Notes under the pieces: model-generated
Seen by the model: the letters and a program-made list of their open reading frames with translations, nothing else
Database searches by the model: none
What the model was told of the DNA's origin: nothing
Part shown: positions 28,020 to 40,009 of the stretch, one piece after another
How the letters are laid out: the number at the start of each line of letters is the position of its first letter
Numbering within the stretch: position 1 is the stretch's first letter
Assembly: GCA_964006375.1 (NCBI GenBank)
Contig: OZ023267.1
Location: 86,966,906 to 87,030,905 of the forward strand
Reading direction: 5' to 3'
From: Tillus elongatus
Taxonomy: Eukaryota; Arthropoda; Insecta; Coleoptera; Cleridae
Length of the DNA: 64,000 nt
Program-made: the position numbers and the translations under genes

Positions 28020-29022
28020 CAATTTATTAATCAGTTAGTTAAGTTAGATCTTGGTCCTAGGTGGCAGTAAGTAGAAGAAGTTTTACTAGTGCTGATTATA
28101 GGCGTGTAAGGAGGCAAAATGTGCAATAATTCACAAGAGATTATCCTTGTGTGTAACAAATTAAAAATAAATGAGACAGCCGAAAAATTGATTGTGTGCA
28201 AAGATTCAAAAGAAAATCTCGACAGTAAGCTGGCCTGTTGTGTGCCATCCGCAGGATAAACCTTATTAGCTATGTATGCGCGAAACTCAACAACTATTCG
28301 CTGGAAACTTTCAAGTGCGCTTTTGTAGGCGTCATACAGAGGAGGCCACATGATACAAGCATACTCCACAAAATGGTCGGACATAGGCACCTACTAGCAC
28401 CTTCTGAGTGTCTATTTTGTGGAAGGAATAGGAGTTCCGTATAAGGAATGTGAGCGAGTTGGAAGCCCTAGTAGTAGGACAGTCGTAGTTTTACACGAAA
28501 CAGTCGAAAACAACACGCAAATCTTTGAAGGTTGCTGGCCTCTGAAGAGGTTGTCCAGCTATGCAGTGTGATAAGTCGATCACATGGCCGTTGAACATAT
28601 AAGGCATTACCACAATTTTATTAATATTCAGCGGAAGGTTGTTAAGGGAGGACCAGTGTAGAACATTACGCAAGTTGTTGTGTTGTCAAATAGTCGCTGA
28701 GCCTACCAATTTCTGAAAAAATACATCATCTGCGTACAGAAGATGAGATAAGTCAATGATATATCATTGATAAACAGATGAAAAAGCACAACACAAACCC
28801 CCGTGGAATACCTCACCCAACCAAGACACTAGCAGACTGGCACCCACGATAATTGACAAAGCTACCTCTATCGCGAAGATAGAATCACACAAAGTTCAGT
28901 AGGTTCGATAAGAAACCCATGGTATCGAGTTTCCTCAAGAGACTACTGTGATCCAGCCTATGAAAGGCCCTGGAAAGGTCTAAGTAAATGATATCTGTCT
29001 ATGAACCGCTTTCCATGGCATC

Positions 29023-29098
<76 letters not shown>

Positions 29099-29660
29099 CG
29101 TCGCGCAGATTAAATTGGTGGTCGTGGAGCGGCCCCCGCGAAGCCATGCTGAGCGCTGCTAATAATATTTCTTATAGCAAACGAAATGATCTCATTCAAG
29201 ACAATCTCGAACATCTTCGAAAAGTTATCCATTATTACAATTTGCCTATGGCTCTCAACCAGAGGCAAATTACCACCAATTACAACAGGTATTAATTTCG
29301 CCTCTTTTCAGGTGCTAAGAATCGTAAAAGATTTTAGTGAGATGTTAGACAGGATAGTCAAGTGATTAACAAATATGTAAGCACAATCACTTACCAGAAA
29401 ATCTAGAAATTGGTCAGGTCCCGATATATGTTTCGGTCTGATTTTAAGCCAAGTTCTTAAAACCTGCTCCTCCTACACCTGTCTAACATCCGAATCAATA
29501 TCACCACCGTAACAGCAGGAGGACACGAAGAAGCCACTAGACGTACCCAAGCAAGAGTCTTCAAAAAGAATAACTTTTGCCATGGCCCACATGTCAGTTT
29601 TATTCATATATTTCAAGTTTGAATGACTGTTTAACCAACCAATTTCTGAAGAATGCATTT
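28020..29660 (-). mobile_element. LINE-E, jockey/CR1-like RT, decayed
   Basis: Minus strand, right to left: pre-RT block CLGTSSGFFVSSC and QVLRTWLKIRPKHISGPDQF, LIPVVIGGNLPLVESHRQIV, SSAQHGFAG, then a (TA)n tract at 29025-29096, then YLDLSRAFHRLDHSSLLRKL, GIPRGFVL in place of GVPQGSVL, and an intact YADD at 28725-28736 (out of frame with its neighbours). The C-terminus has NNLPLNINKIVV and VEYACIMWPPLYDAYKSALE. Several stops. The (TA)n tract lies between the QHGF block and the DLSRAF block, so it was not formed at the same RT site as in LINE-A. Confidence 0.75.
29025..29096. repeat. (TA)n microsatellite inside LINE-E
   Basis: About 36 TA units splitting the LINE-E RT. Confidence 0.95.
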
Positions 29661-30299
<639 letters not shown>

Positions 30300-30440
30300 A
30301 ACAATAAAGTTATTTTAATAAAATATGATACGTTGTATCCACTATATAAGTTATGCGATGTCTTTAATAGAAAAAGACATATGTGCCATTAAAACATTTT
30401 CATAAACATTCACTACCATAAAGCACTTGCTGCGTTTAAA
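30300..30440 (+). mobile_element. Truncated copy of the GGGACGC-type MITE
   Basis: Interior text AATAAAGTTATTTTAATAAA and right terminus CATAAAGCACTTGCTGCGTT match the MITE at 7726-8038. The left half is lost at the microsatellite. Confidence 0.55.
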
Positions 30441-30638
30441 CCTTTTTAAATGTACATTGTTTGCTCTAAACGTAAATTACATATATGATATGAACAATAT
30501 ACGAGTATATATTATAGAACAGAGAGAATAATAGTCGTTACATATTAGCGTGCTAATATTATCAGTATTTCTTTTATCACTTCAAGAAAATCACCTTGCG
30601 TCAAATGCAATATATTTCGGTTTTCATGGGGTACTGAA

Positions 30639-30799
30639 ATTGTTAAAAAGGTTACAAAATACTCTTATTAACATATAAAGCTATGAACTTGCAATACTGC
30701 GACTAATCACAATATGCTTTGGTAGACCTTCGTTAGTCGCAGTATTGTAAGTTCATAGCTTTATATGATTTTAAGTGTATTTTGTAATATTTTCAACAA
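30639..30799. repeat. Foldback repeat with a 31-bp near-perfect stem
   Basis: Arms 30639-30705 and 30734-30799. The inner 31 bp (from ATAAAGCTATGAACTT to ACTGCGACTA) pairs with one mismatch around a 28-bp loop; pairing continues more loosely outward. Outer flanks near 30590 and 30870 (TCACCTTG, CAAGGTGA) also match, so the full palindrome may span about 30575-30885. MITE or hairpin; no coding. Confidence 0.7.
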
Positions 30800-30885
30800 T
30801 CTCAGAACTTCATAAAGATGCTTTAAAGAAATACCAAAATAATATATTGAGTTTAGTACAAGGTGACTTTCGTTAAGTTGTAAGC

Positions 30886-31173
30886 ACCCAGATTTTGGTC
30901 GTAATTGCCCTTAAAAACACCCAACTATATATCGTTATAGATAAATAGATATAAGGAACAGACCAGTGTGTGTCTCTTGCCTTACATCCCATTGCAGGTC
31001 CCAGCAGGGCTGAGGTGGGGGTGGCTAACGAGTAATGTCATCTAATGGTTGTCGTCGTATTAGCCAGAGAAGTTTATTTTCCTTTCGGCAGCTACCTTCT
31101 TGCTGTACTGTGTGTTCCTGAAGGCTGCTGTGGAAGCCTGGAACTATCACAACACCAGAGATGGTGTGAATAA

Positions 31174-31174
<1 letters not shown>
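30886..31174 (+). other. Possible LINE C-terminal scrap before (TA)n
   Basis: Most of this stretch is unrecognised. At about 31117-31176 one frame reads LKAAVEAWNYHNTRDGVNKY; the Y/C-H-N-T-R motif resembles the C-terminal CHNTRNGDKF of LINE-C. Too short to be firm. Confidence 0.3.

Positions 31175-31254
<80 letters not shown>
31175..31254. repeat. (TA)n microsatellite at the LINE-D 5' border
   Basis: About 40 TA units; LINE-D coding starts directly after it. Confidence 0.96.
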
Positions 31255-31258
<4 letters not shown>

Positions 31259-33009
31259 GAACTGCAAAAGAAAATTTTTATAAAAATAAGATAGAGGCCT
31301 CAAATTGCAACCCAAGAAAGATCTGGAATGTAGTCAACTACATAACTAATGAAAAAGTCAGTCAAAGTTATACTTGTATGTTGAGAACTTCAGATAGATC
31401 ACTTTTAAGGAATGATTTTCACATTGCTAACGAGTTAAACGACTATTTTGTCAACTTATTTAATGATACAATGCCGACAACAGAAATCCGACTGTAATGA
31501 GGGTCATATATTTTATCAGTGCAACTCCCCCTATTTGACGCCTGTGTCAGAGGTTGAAATTGTGCAGTAATAGGGAGCCTTAAGAAGAACTCAGCTCCGG
31601 GACCTGATGATATATCTTGTCGCTTGTTTCGGATAGCACATATGTGCTTTAGCAGGCTAATCTGCAATATGATAAATGATAAACAACATGTCTGAAAAGG
31701 GAGGGATTCCAAAGAAACTAAAATCAAGTTTGGTAATACCTATTTTTAAAGCAGGTGACTCCCCGGAACCATGCAACTATAGACTCATAAGTCTTATTAA
31801 CATATTGGCAAAAATGCCTTTTAATAAGGTTTATGAACTTTTTGGATGCCTTCAGTGTGCTCTCTCCTGCTCAGTATGGTTTCAGGCCAAATCACTCCAC
31901 TGCGTCGGCACGACATGGACTTACCTCGGCAATATTATTTAATATTTAAGTTTGAACGTGATAAAAAACAATAGGTGTGTTTTTGGATTTAAAAAAAGGC
32001 TTTTGACACTGTGTGTCATGAGACCCTACTCTATAAGTTTGAGAGTGTTGGTATTCGGGGGATTGGATTAGAGGTGTTTAGAAGTTATCTAACAGAACGA
32101 GAGCAGGTGGTCAGGGTGAGGGATGGCTTTAGCAGGCCGCAAATAATGATAAGGGGGGCCGACGTTACTTTAGGGCGTTGGGCCGATCCTGTTTAGATAT
32201 ACATAAATGACATACTATTAAGGTTTGAGAGTAAATGTACCATTCTGTCATATGCAGATGCCACTGTCCTGCTCTGTGATGGTGATGGTAATGACTTGCA
32301 AACAACCTACCATAAAACAGTTGATGACATGACAGGTTAATAAATCATTAAATGAAAGCAGTTTATTTATGAACATTTAACAAACAGAATATACTATGTT
32401 CTCGTCCACTAAAGCTGGTGTTAGGCAGGACCTTTCTGATATAAAAATGGGTGGAAACGATCCATGTATAAAACTAGTGACAGAGACAACATATTTGGGT
32501 GTCGTGGTGGATCATCATTTGAAATGGCGTCAACATGTAGACTACCTCAACACCAGACTGCGTAAACTTAGACATCTGTTCTACATGCTGAGGAGTGTGT
32601 TAAATATCAAAACACTCAGGATTAATTACAACTGAATCATACAATTCACAAATATTTAACAAGACAGCAGTCAAAGTCCTTACTAATTTCACCCAAATGC
32701 GTAAAAAGCCTCACTCAGTGGTCTGTATACGTTGTTGGGTCAAAAATTATATAATACGGTTCCTAGTAATTTGAACAACATTTACAGAAATTTTAGGTAC
32801 AGAAAAAACTAACTAATTTTGTTGTAAGTAACTATATTGTATTGGAGACTCGTAAACTCGATCATCTGTATGCTGTATAAAGATAAAGAAAGAGTATGTT
32901 GGCTAAGTTTTGAGGTAATAATGTCAATAATAGGTATTGGACGTGGATTTTTTTGTAGGAGTTCCATTTGGAGTAAAGATTCGGGAATACTGTTTGAGAG
33001 ACGTAATTA

Positions 33010-33106
33010 GTGTTATATAGGAAGATGTGACAGGGTATGTATGGATGTGTAGAATTCGTGTTATATAGGGATATGTGAAAGGGTATGTATGGATGTGTAG
33101 ATGCGT
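33010..33106. repeat. 48-bp tandem duplication
   Basis: Two copies beginning GTGTTATATAGG at 33010 and 33058, each containing GGGTATGTATGGATGTGTAG. Few differences. It lies in the LINE-D 3' region. Confidence 0.85.
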
Positions 33107-33170
33107 GTGCGATGATTAGAATGTGTAATATATACCAGTTAGTTAAGCGTGCGTGGGTGTGGGGGTGTTG

Positions 33171-33200
33171 GTGTGTATATGTGTGTGTGTGTGTGTGTGG
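33171..33200. repeat. Short (TG)n tract
   Basis: TGTGTATATG followed by TGTGTG repeats in a GT-rich region. Confidence 0.85.
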
Positions 33201-33564
33201 AAGCGTGTGCCTCCGTTCTATATGTGCGGAAATAAAATACGTCTGAAAGGGAGAAGCGTGATGAACTCTTGTGTTGGTGTGATGGGTGGAGAGGAGAAGC
33301 CGAAAATAGATAGCAAAGCTTGTGAAATGTGGGTGGTAGATCTTCGAGAGGGAATGGGGTAAGATAGGATAGCACAACATATTTTAGGACTTTTTTATTT
33401 TTGAAATGATGTATTGATGTTTTTTAATATTTCAGATCACTTACAAATTATTAAACTTAGAAGCTCTGATTCTTTTGTATTTTTATAATTAGGAAACAGT
33501 TTTAGTGGTGGTAGGTATAGTGCTTTTAAAGTGATTAATTTCTGAACAGTACACTAAGGGTGAG

Positions 33565-33787
33565 TAAAAACAGTAATATGTACTATGTGAGAAGTTAAAA
33601 TTAAAAAAACAACATAAAAAAAACATAAATAATTTCATCTTGCCTCTGACGCTTGATAAGTAACGAATGATATCAAAATATTCACAGGAACTTTATCACT
33701 ACTCGCAACTTGGAACTTACTGTGTTTTTTTGCAGTGTTGTTCTTTTAATTCATGACTTCTCACATAACATATATTACTGTTTTTAA
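33565..33787. repeat. Foldback repeat
   Basis: 33565-33597 (AAACAGTAATATGTACTATG, TGAGAAGT) is complementary to about 33755-33787 (ACTTCTCACATAAC, ATATTACTGTTT). Centre of about 155 bp without coding. Confidence 0.6.
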
Positions 33788-33846
33788 ATATTGTAGTGTA
33801 CTGTTGTCTGTGTGACTATATTTATTGTACATTATGTGATTATATA

Positions 33847-33890
33847 GCTCTAAAGAAGGCTATAGCTATTTAGCCGGAACGTGGACCGAA
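33847..33890 (+). ncRNA. Decayed hammerhead-like sequence
   Basis: CTCTAAAGA, then GGCTA / loop / TAGCC (5-bp perfect stem II), then GGAACGTGG. Compared with the motif at 59258 (TTGAAAATGGCTCC ... GGAGCC GAAACGTCGAG), the layout is the same, but GAAA is GGAA and the cut-site base is G. Non-functional if related. The relation is inferred from layout only. Confidence 0.35.
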
Positions 33891-33961
33891 TGAGATACGT
33901 GTTTTATTGAAGCCCTACTTCCTGGAATAATCTAACATAAGGACAAAAGTAAGAATCAAAT

Positions 33962-34088
<127 letters not shown>

Positions 34089-34592
34089 TTCTTATATTTC
34101 TTGCATTTTGTGTGTGTCTGTACTCTGACTTCACACCACTCTTATGGCATTATACACGGGATGCCATAGATTTAAACTCTTATTGCTAAAAGCACTATAA
34201 CTATCCAAAACAATTGTTAATTAAATAAATTGTTATCCGCCATATTACTGCATATAATATTTTTCGTGGAAGTCTTTGCTGGTCATTTTTACATTATTTA
34301 GTAAACTGTGTGAAAAATGCCACAGTTTGTGACCTGTGTGTGTTGACACACACACACACATTCTAGTAGCATTTTAACGAGCTGTAAGAAAATGGTGCCG
34401 CCTGGATCATTGTCTGTTGTTCTAGCTCTGTTTCCAGCTTTGACCGGCCTGTCTCGCAACCCCTCTTATATCACCATGAAAGAGATTGTGTGTGCTGTGA
34501 TCACTTCTTCCGACTCTTGTAGGCTGTGTTACGGCATACGGACAATTATGCGCTTATATAATTGATGTTGCAATAAATTTGTGTTTGTAAGT
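34089..34592. other. Non-coding interval
   Basis: Only a short (AC)n run near 34347-34361. Nothing else recognised. Confidence 0.4.
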
Positions 34593-34601
34593 AACTAAAT
34601 T

Positions 34602-34652
34602 AGTCCGTCGGTGGTTCAGTGGTAAGAACTAATTACCGACGTTAAAAAAAGG
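34602..34652 (+). mobile_element. 51-bp internally deleted SINE with 9-bp target duplication
   Basis: The insert joins the tRNA-like 5' head (CGGTGGTTCAGTGGTAAGAA) to the SINE 3' tail (ACCGACGTTAAAAAAAGG). The adjoining SINE at 34674-35030 has the same head (CGGTGGTTCAGGGGTAAGAA) and ends GCCGACATTAAAG then A-rich. The insert is bounded by AACTAAATT at 34593-34601 and 34653-34661. CGTCGGT and ACCGACG at its two ends are perfectly complementary, so the transcript would be a hairpin. Confidence 0.65.
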
Positions 34653-34673
34653 AACTAAATTCCTTAGGTTATG

Positions 34674-35030
34674 AGTGTGTGTGTTTTTTTTCTTTAATGT
34701 CGGCCTATTTCCGCGACTATGGCCAATCAACGACGCCAGGGAGCAGTTTCACCTCACTATCCTGGAAATTTTGCCGAACCTCTGCCTTTCTGTAAGAAGG
34801 GTAGGGATCTTTAACGTGCTCAACATCGCATGGACACGGGACCGACGGCTTTACGCTCCCTCCGAAGGGCGGAACGTGCAGACATTCAACTTGCTCAAAT
34901 ACAATGCCAGAACGTCGGTTGATCTTAATTTTACAGTTTGTACTGAAAAAGTGAAAGGAGTACCCTGGGATTGAACCCAGTACCCTTTGGTTCAGAGACA
35001 CGCGTTCTTACCCCTGAACCACCGAGATTC
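34674..35030 (-). mobile_element. tRNA-derived SINE with 13-bp target duplication
   Basis: On the minus strand it starts with a tRNA-like head: box A region GGTGGTTCAGGGGTAAGAA (35023-35005) and box B region GGGTTCAATCCCAGG (34978-34964), 27 bp apart. The body follows, with the block CACGTTAAAGATCCC and GCCGTCGGTCCCGTG, and a tail of A residues then ACACACACACTC. TCCTTAGGTTATG flanks it at 34661-34673 and 35031-35043. It was transcribed by RNA polymerase III from the internal promoter and mobilised by a partner LINE, as SINEs are; the partner is not identified. The left duplication starts at the last base of the 51-bp element's duplication, so this SINE landed right beside it. Confidence 0.85.
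34964..35023 (-). promoter_or_regulatory. Internal RNA polymerase III promoter (A and B boxes) of the SINE
   Basis: Box A-like TGGTTCAGGGGT and box B-like GGTTCAATCCC, at tRNA-like spacing, on the minus strand. Confidence 0.65.
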
Positions 35031-35234
35031 TCCTTAGGTTATGGAACAATTGATTAGGCCGCGGAGTTATATAAACGCCGTTGAACATGCCTGCATTGAA
35101 ATTATTTATCATTTATGTATACAGACATCACTAAGTAGATAACGTAGACTTGAGTATCGTTTGGTTCTGTTTTCGATTTTGAGCTTATTTATTATCAAAA
35201 TAACAGTGTTTTATGTAGAGAAGCGCAAAAGAGT

Positions 35235-35300
35235 TCGGGACGCAGCAAGTGTGTCATGGTAGCGAATTTTCGTCAAATGCTTTAATGTTAATAACTGAAC
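35235..35300 (+). mobile_element. Left end of a GGGACGC-type MITE
   Basis: GGGACGCAGCAAGTGTGTCA then TGGTAGCGAATTTTCG. The downstream sequence diverges and no right end is found before the R copy at 35590. Confidence 0.5.
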
Positions 35301-35589
35301 CGTTTATCTAGACACTAGTTTTGGTATACAGGTGTCACTATTTTTAATGTTCACTATTGCGATTTCGTAAACTGTGAGAGATACAGACTTGGTTAAATTA
35401 CAAAACGGTTTAACAACCATTCTGAATATCTCAATAAATCAAAAAAATATACATTACCGTTCCAGAAATATTTTGAAAAAACTAAAAAACTCTGGTTTTG
35501 TAAACTGTTAATACCTTTTTCTCTATTATAACGATCATTTAGAAATTTGATAACATTAAATTTTCTAACGTAGAGAAGAATGTATCAAA

Positions 35590-36960
<1,371 letters not shown>

Positions 36961-37278
36961 AGCTCAATATATAGCTTGATCTTATAAAATTATTTTGACA
37001 ATCACAGGATGACACATAAGTCGTTGGTGATACAACTTTTTTTTCGAACACCCCTTCTGTGTGCATTTTTCGAATTATAATGCATGTTTGTAGGGAAAAA
37101 TTGTTAGCGTTAATTTTTTTAGCCAATTTTTATTTAAAAAAACTCATTCATTAGCCAGCACTATCAAACCAGTTTTTCTAAAAAAAATATTATTTTTCGA
37201 AAAAAAAAATTGTTTCTCAAAAAATAACAAATTTATTTTGATTAAATTTGGTTGGTATGTTGCCCTTGTAAATACCTT

Positions 37279-37336
37279 TTTTTCCCTCAGGGCTCGTCCG
37301 CGGCTTTGCCGCCCCGACAACACTGCAACCTTTGGT
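37279..37336 (-). mobile_element. 58-bp GC-rich poly(A)-tailed insert with 13-bp target duplication
   Basis: TTGTAAATACCTT occurs at 37266-37278 and again at 37337-37349. Between them, on the minus strand, is ACCAAAGGTTGCAGTGTTG, GGGGCGGCAAAGCCGCGG, ACGAGCCCTGAGGG and a short A run. GCGGCAAAGCCGC is a hairpin. This is the structure of a retroposed short RNA or a severely 5'-truncated SINE. Present in all four units, so older than the amplification. Confidence 0.6.
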
Positions 37337-37419
37337 TTGTAAATACCTTACTACACACCAAAACTCAACTTCCTAGGTTTATAGGAAATTGAGTTATGCA
37401 AATTCGAAGCATTTAATAA

Positions 37420-37452
37420 AAAGTGGCTACCATAACGCACTTGCTGCGTCCC
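37420..37452 (-). mobile_element. Isolated MITE terminus in unit 1
   Basis: GGCTACCATAACGCACTTGC followed by TGCGTCCC, the right end of a GGGACGC-type element whose left end is not found. The text before it (37350-37420) matches 6385-6470 of R copy A (GAAATTGAGTTATGCAAATT against GAAAATTGAGTTATTCACAT). Confidence 0.5.
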
Positions 37453-37735
37453 AAAATTTTCTTTACTGGCGCTGCTTCAAATTTGTGTAAAAACTTAAAA
37501 AAAATACATTTTCTTTGTTTCAATCCTAATTACAGAACGTATACATGTAATTTGAATTTGATGTATTCCTTTAGCAATTTTTGTTTAAGTTTTCATAGAA
37601 ATCATTGTTGTGAGTGCGTGTAAATGTATAGCAAATGTATATTGGTAAACATAATAACTTTGAAAAGGCTTAAGTAATTGACTTAGATAAAATCAATGTT
37701 TTCAACTATTAAATAAGGTGATTAAAAATCTCGGG

Positions 37736-38041
37736 ACGCAGCAAGTGCGTTATGGTAGTGAATTTTCATACAACTATTTTTTAATAGCAATAATGTGTGT
37801 TTTTTTAAGAAAGCAGGCATCAATTTTGGTTACCAGTATAACCTATATAGTAAAAACAATGTGCCATGTTTCATCAAAATAACTTTATTGTTTGAAAATG
37901 TACAAAAATTTCCGAAAGTAAACTTAAATTGTTCCCGAAAATACTCGTTTTTTGGTCAACCTTATAGGTTAATAGCAAATTGAGCTATTCAAATATTAAG
38001 CATTTGATCAAAATTCGTTACCATAACGCACTTACTGCGTC
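37736..38041 (+). mobile_element. MITE with 33-bp inverted termini, unit 1
   Basis: Left GGACGCAGCAAGTGCGTTAT and right ATAACGCACTTACTGCGTCC are complementary with one mismatch, and the match continues inward through GGTAnnGAATTTT. 306 bp, no coding. Equivalent copies are at 41989-42294, 46238-46543 and 50513-50818 in the other units. An older diverged copy in opposite orientation is at 7726-8038. Target duplication not evident. Confidence 0.72.
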
Positions 38042-38333
38042 CAGAATTTTTGTTCTTACAAACATGCATTATATTTCGATGGAAAATGCAAAAATGCAAT
38101 AACATAAGGCGTGTTTGATTAAAAAAAAAGGAAATTTGTATCACCAACGACTTATGGTCCAGCCTGTGATTGTAGAAATAATTTTTTAAGATGTAGCTCA
38201 AGACACATATAATTAATATATACAATTTTTTGTCATATCTGGTATAATAACAGATATATTGAGCTTTATTGATTTTTTTTACGAAAATTCTACAAAAATT
38301 ATATACTATTAACGATAAACTCTATAGCTAAGA

Positions 38334-38531
38334 CTACTGCCACGCATCAGAGAAAGCGTCTATTTGAAATGAATTTTCTGGAAACATTTTATTAAAATGA
38401 AGGACAATGACGGTTGAAACTAAGACTTCAGGGTTTGTAAAACATTCTTCTTGAGACATTTTATTTCCATAGCCCGTATTAGATTCAAGTTCTTTTCCTA
38501 AATGTTGCCAATTTTGACGTTTAAATCGCAA
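38334..38531 (-). other. Open 65-codon segment, possible protein remnant
   Basis: Reads RFKRQNWQHLGKELESNTG, QEECFTNPEVLVSTVIVL and NSFQIDAFSDAWQ. The diverged paralogue at 36580-36770 keeps the DNA similarity (GTTTTACAAACCCTTAAGTT) but has stops. I do not recognise the family. It may be the last trace of an autonomous partner of the R/MITE composite, or chance. Repeated in each unit. Confidence 0.25.
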
Positions 38532-38539
38532 CTTTGACG

Positions 38540-39143
38540 TTTTGTGAAAAACCCCAATTTATTTTTGTTTAAATGCCTATAACTTTTTTGTCTTTTGACC
38601 TACAGAGCTAAATTTTGCTAGGTAACTTGCCTATAATGACATAAACCCGCGTATAAAATTTGGTTGCCCTTACTTTGTTAATTTTGGAGATATAAATTTT
38701 TTTCGAAAGAAAAAACAAAATTTTCCGGGAAAACCTCGTCGAATTTTCCTGAATAACGAACATATCCAAGCCATTTGCAAAAGGAAGGTACTCACCAATT
38801 TTCACGTTTAAAATCGCGATTTTGACGTTTTGAGGAGAACCCAAATTTATTTTTCTTTGAATACCTGTAACTTTTTTGTCCTTTAACCTACGGAGCTAAA
38901 TTTTGGTAGGTAACTTGTCTCTAATGATATAAACCCGCGTGTGAAATTTGGTTGCCCTTACTTTGTTAATTTTGGAGATATAAATTTTTTTCAATTTTTT
39001 TCGAAAGAAAATACAAAATTTTCCGGGAAAACCTCGTCGGATTTTCTTGGCTAACGAGCTTATCCAAGCCACTTGCGAAAGGAAGGTATGTGCCAAATGT
39101 TATCAAAATCGGTCCATTATTTTTTAAGTTATAGGTGTGACAC

Positions 39144-39227
<84 letters not shown>

Positions 39228-39350
39228 ACATATAAAGTCTGAAACTGACCTCGGATTTGGGTTCCGGGGGTCCTAAATAGCGCTCATGTGAAGAAATTTT
39301 TTCAAAATTCGAAAGTCGGGATCTCCTCATTAGTGATTTTTTTTAAAGAA
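38540..39350 (-). repeat. R-family copy in unit 1 with a 288-bp internal duplication
   Basis: Minus orientation. The block running from a TTTTGTC-CTTT/TTTT type edge through TTTTCCGGGAAAACCTCGTC and AGGAAGGTA is present twice (about 38590-38860 and 38880-39110). The head is at 39240-39345 (GACCTCGGATTTGGGTTCC, CTAAATAGCGCTCATGTG), with (TA)n at 39147-39225 at the usual position. Equivalent copies lie in units 2-4. Confidence 0.65.
39147..39225. repeat. (TA)n, unit 1
   Basis: 79 bp. Confidence 0.97.
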
Positions 39351-40009
39351 AATTCACTAAAAACAAGACTCACTGGATGATTTCAAGATAATTTGATTTG
39401 TTAGGATGTCTGAAAAACTATCTAAATATGATACTAATTAACGGAATTGTTATAAAAAACAGGTTCTGTAGCAGGCTTTACAAAAATTAAAATATCTATG
39501 TATAACATATCTTTTGATTTTTTGCTAACGTCAAACATTTGTGGCCAAATGAGTAGGTTCTCATCAACTCAAACCAAAAAAAAATGTAATTGTGGTGGAA
39601 ATTTTGTCTATCGTTACTAAGTACTTTACTAAGTTTTAAAATAAATATGTTTTTAATTAGCCTTAAGAAACGTTAAATTCATAATCTAGTAATTTCTCCC
39701 TAGTCAAGTATTTCCAAATGGCATTTATTTTAATTGTTCTCTCTTTTATTTGCGTGAATTTTGATTTTACTAACCTGTAAAGGGATTGACTTAATTTTAA
39801 CAATGTATCTTCTATCGAATTACAGATGTTATTATAATCCAATGTTTTTTATTCTGGCCATTGACGGAGTCAGACGAATTATATCTTCGTCACTTCAGAT
39901 GCATTCTTACTGGGGACGATGTAATTTGCTGACCAAAATGAATGTTGCCGACCTAGGCTTTAGTCTTTAAGGATTTCTTTGATATTTCACATTTTGTATC
40001 CCAATGTTA
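39351..40009. other. Unit-specific sequence of unit 1, no recognised feature
   Basis: AT-rich. Contains a 69-codon frame (39761-39970, reading ILAIDGVRRIISSSLQMHSY) that is identical in all four units. Identity is general to the units, so this is not evidence of coding. Confidence 0.4.

Larger units (their letters stand above)
31255..33400 (+). mobile_element. LINE-D, jockey/CR1-like, 5' truncated at (TA)n
   Basis: Starts in the pre-RT linker (RTAKENFYKNKIEASNCNPR, ANELNDYFVNLFNDTMP). RT: KKNSAPGPDDISC, a shifted stretch with the QYGF region, KKAFDTVCHETLLYKFESVG, DVTLGRWADPV in place of GVPQGSILGP, YINDILLRFESKCTILS, and YADA at 32251-32262 in place of YADD, so a catalytic Asp is lost. The C-terminus has TTYLGVVVDHHLKWRQHVDY and, out of frame, LYNTVPSNLNNIYRNFRYR. 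The 3' region from 32870 is GT-rich. Inactive. Confidence 0.78.

Noticed and set aside
34964..35030. A genuine tRNA gene
   Set aside because: A and B boxes are present but the cloverleaf is poor, and the sequence continues into a 350-bp body with a tail and target duplication, so it is a SINE head.
37423..37623. Conserved small ORFs repeated in all four tandem units (such as 37423, 37795, 39761, 40999)
   Set aside because: Conserved only because the whole unit is; no domain, no codon signature, and several lie across repeats or a MITE end.
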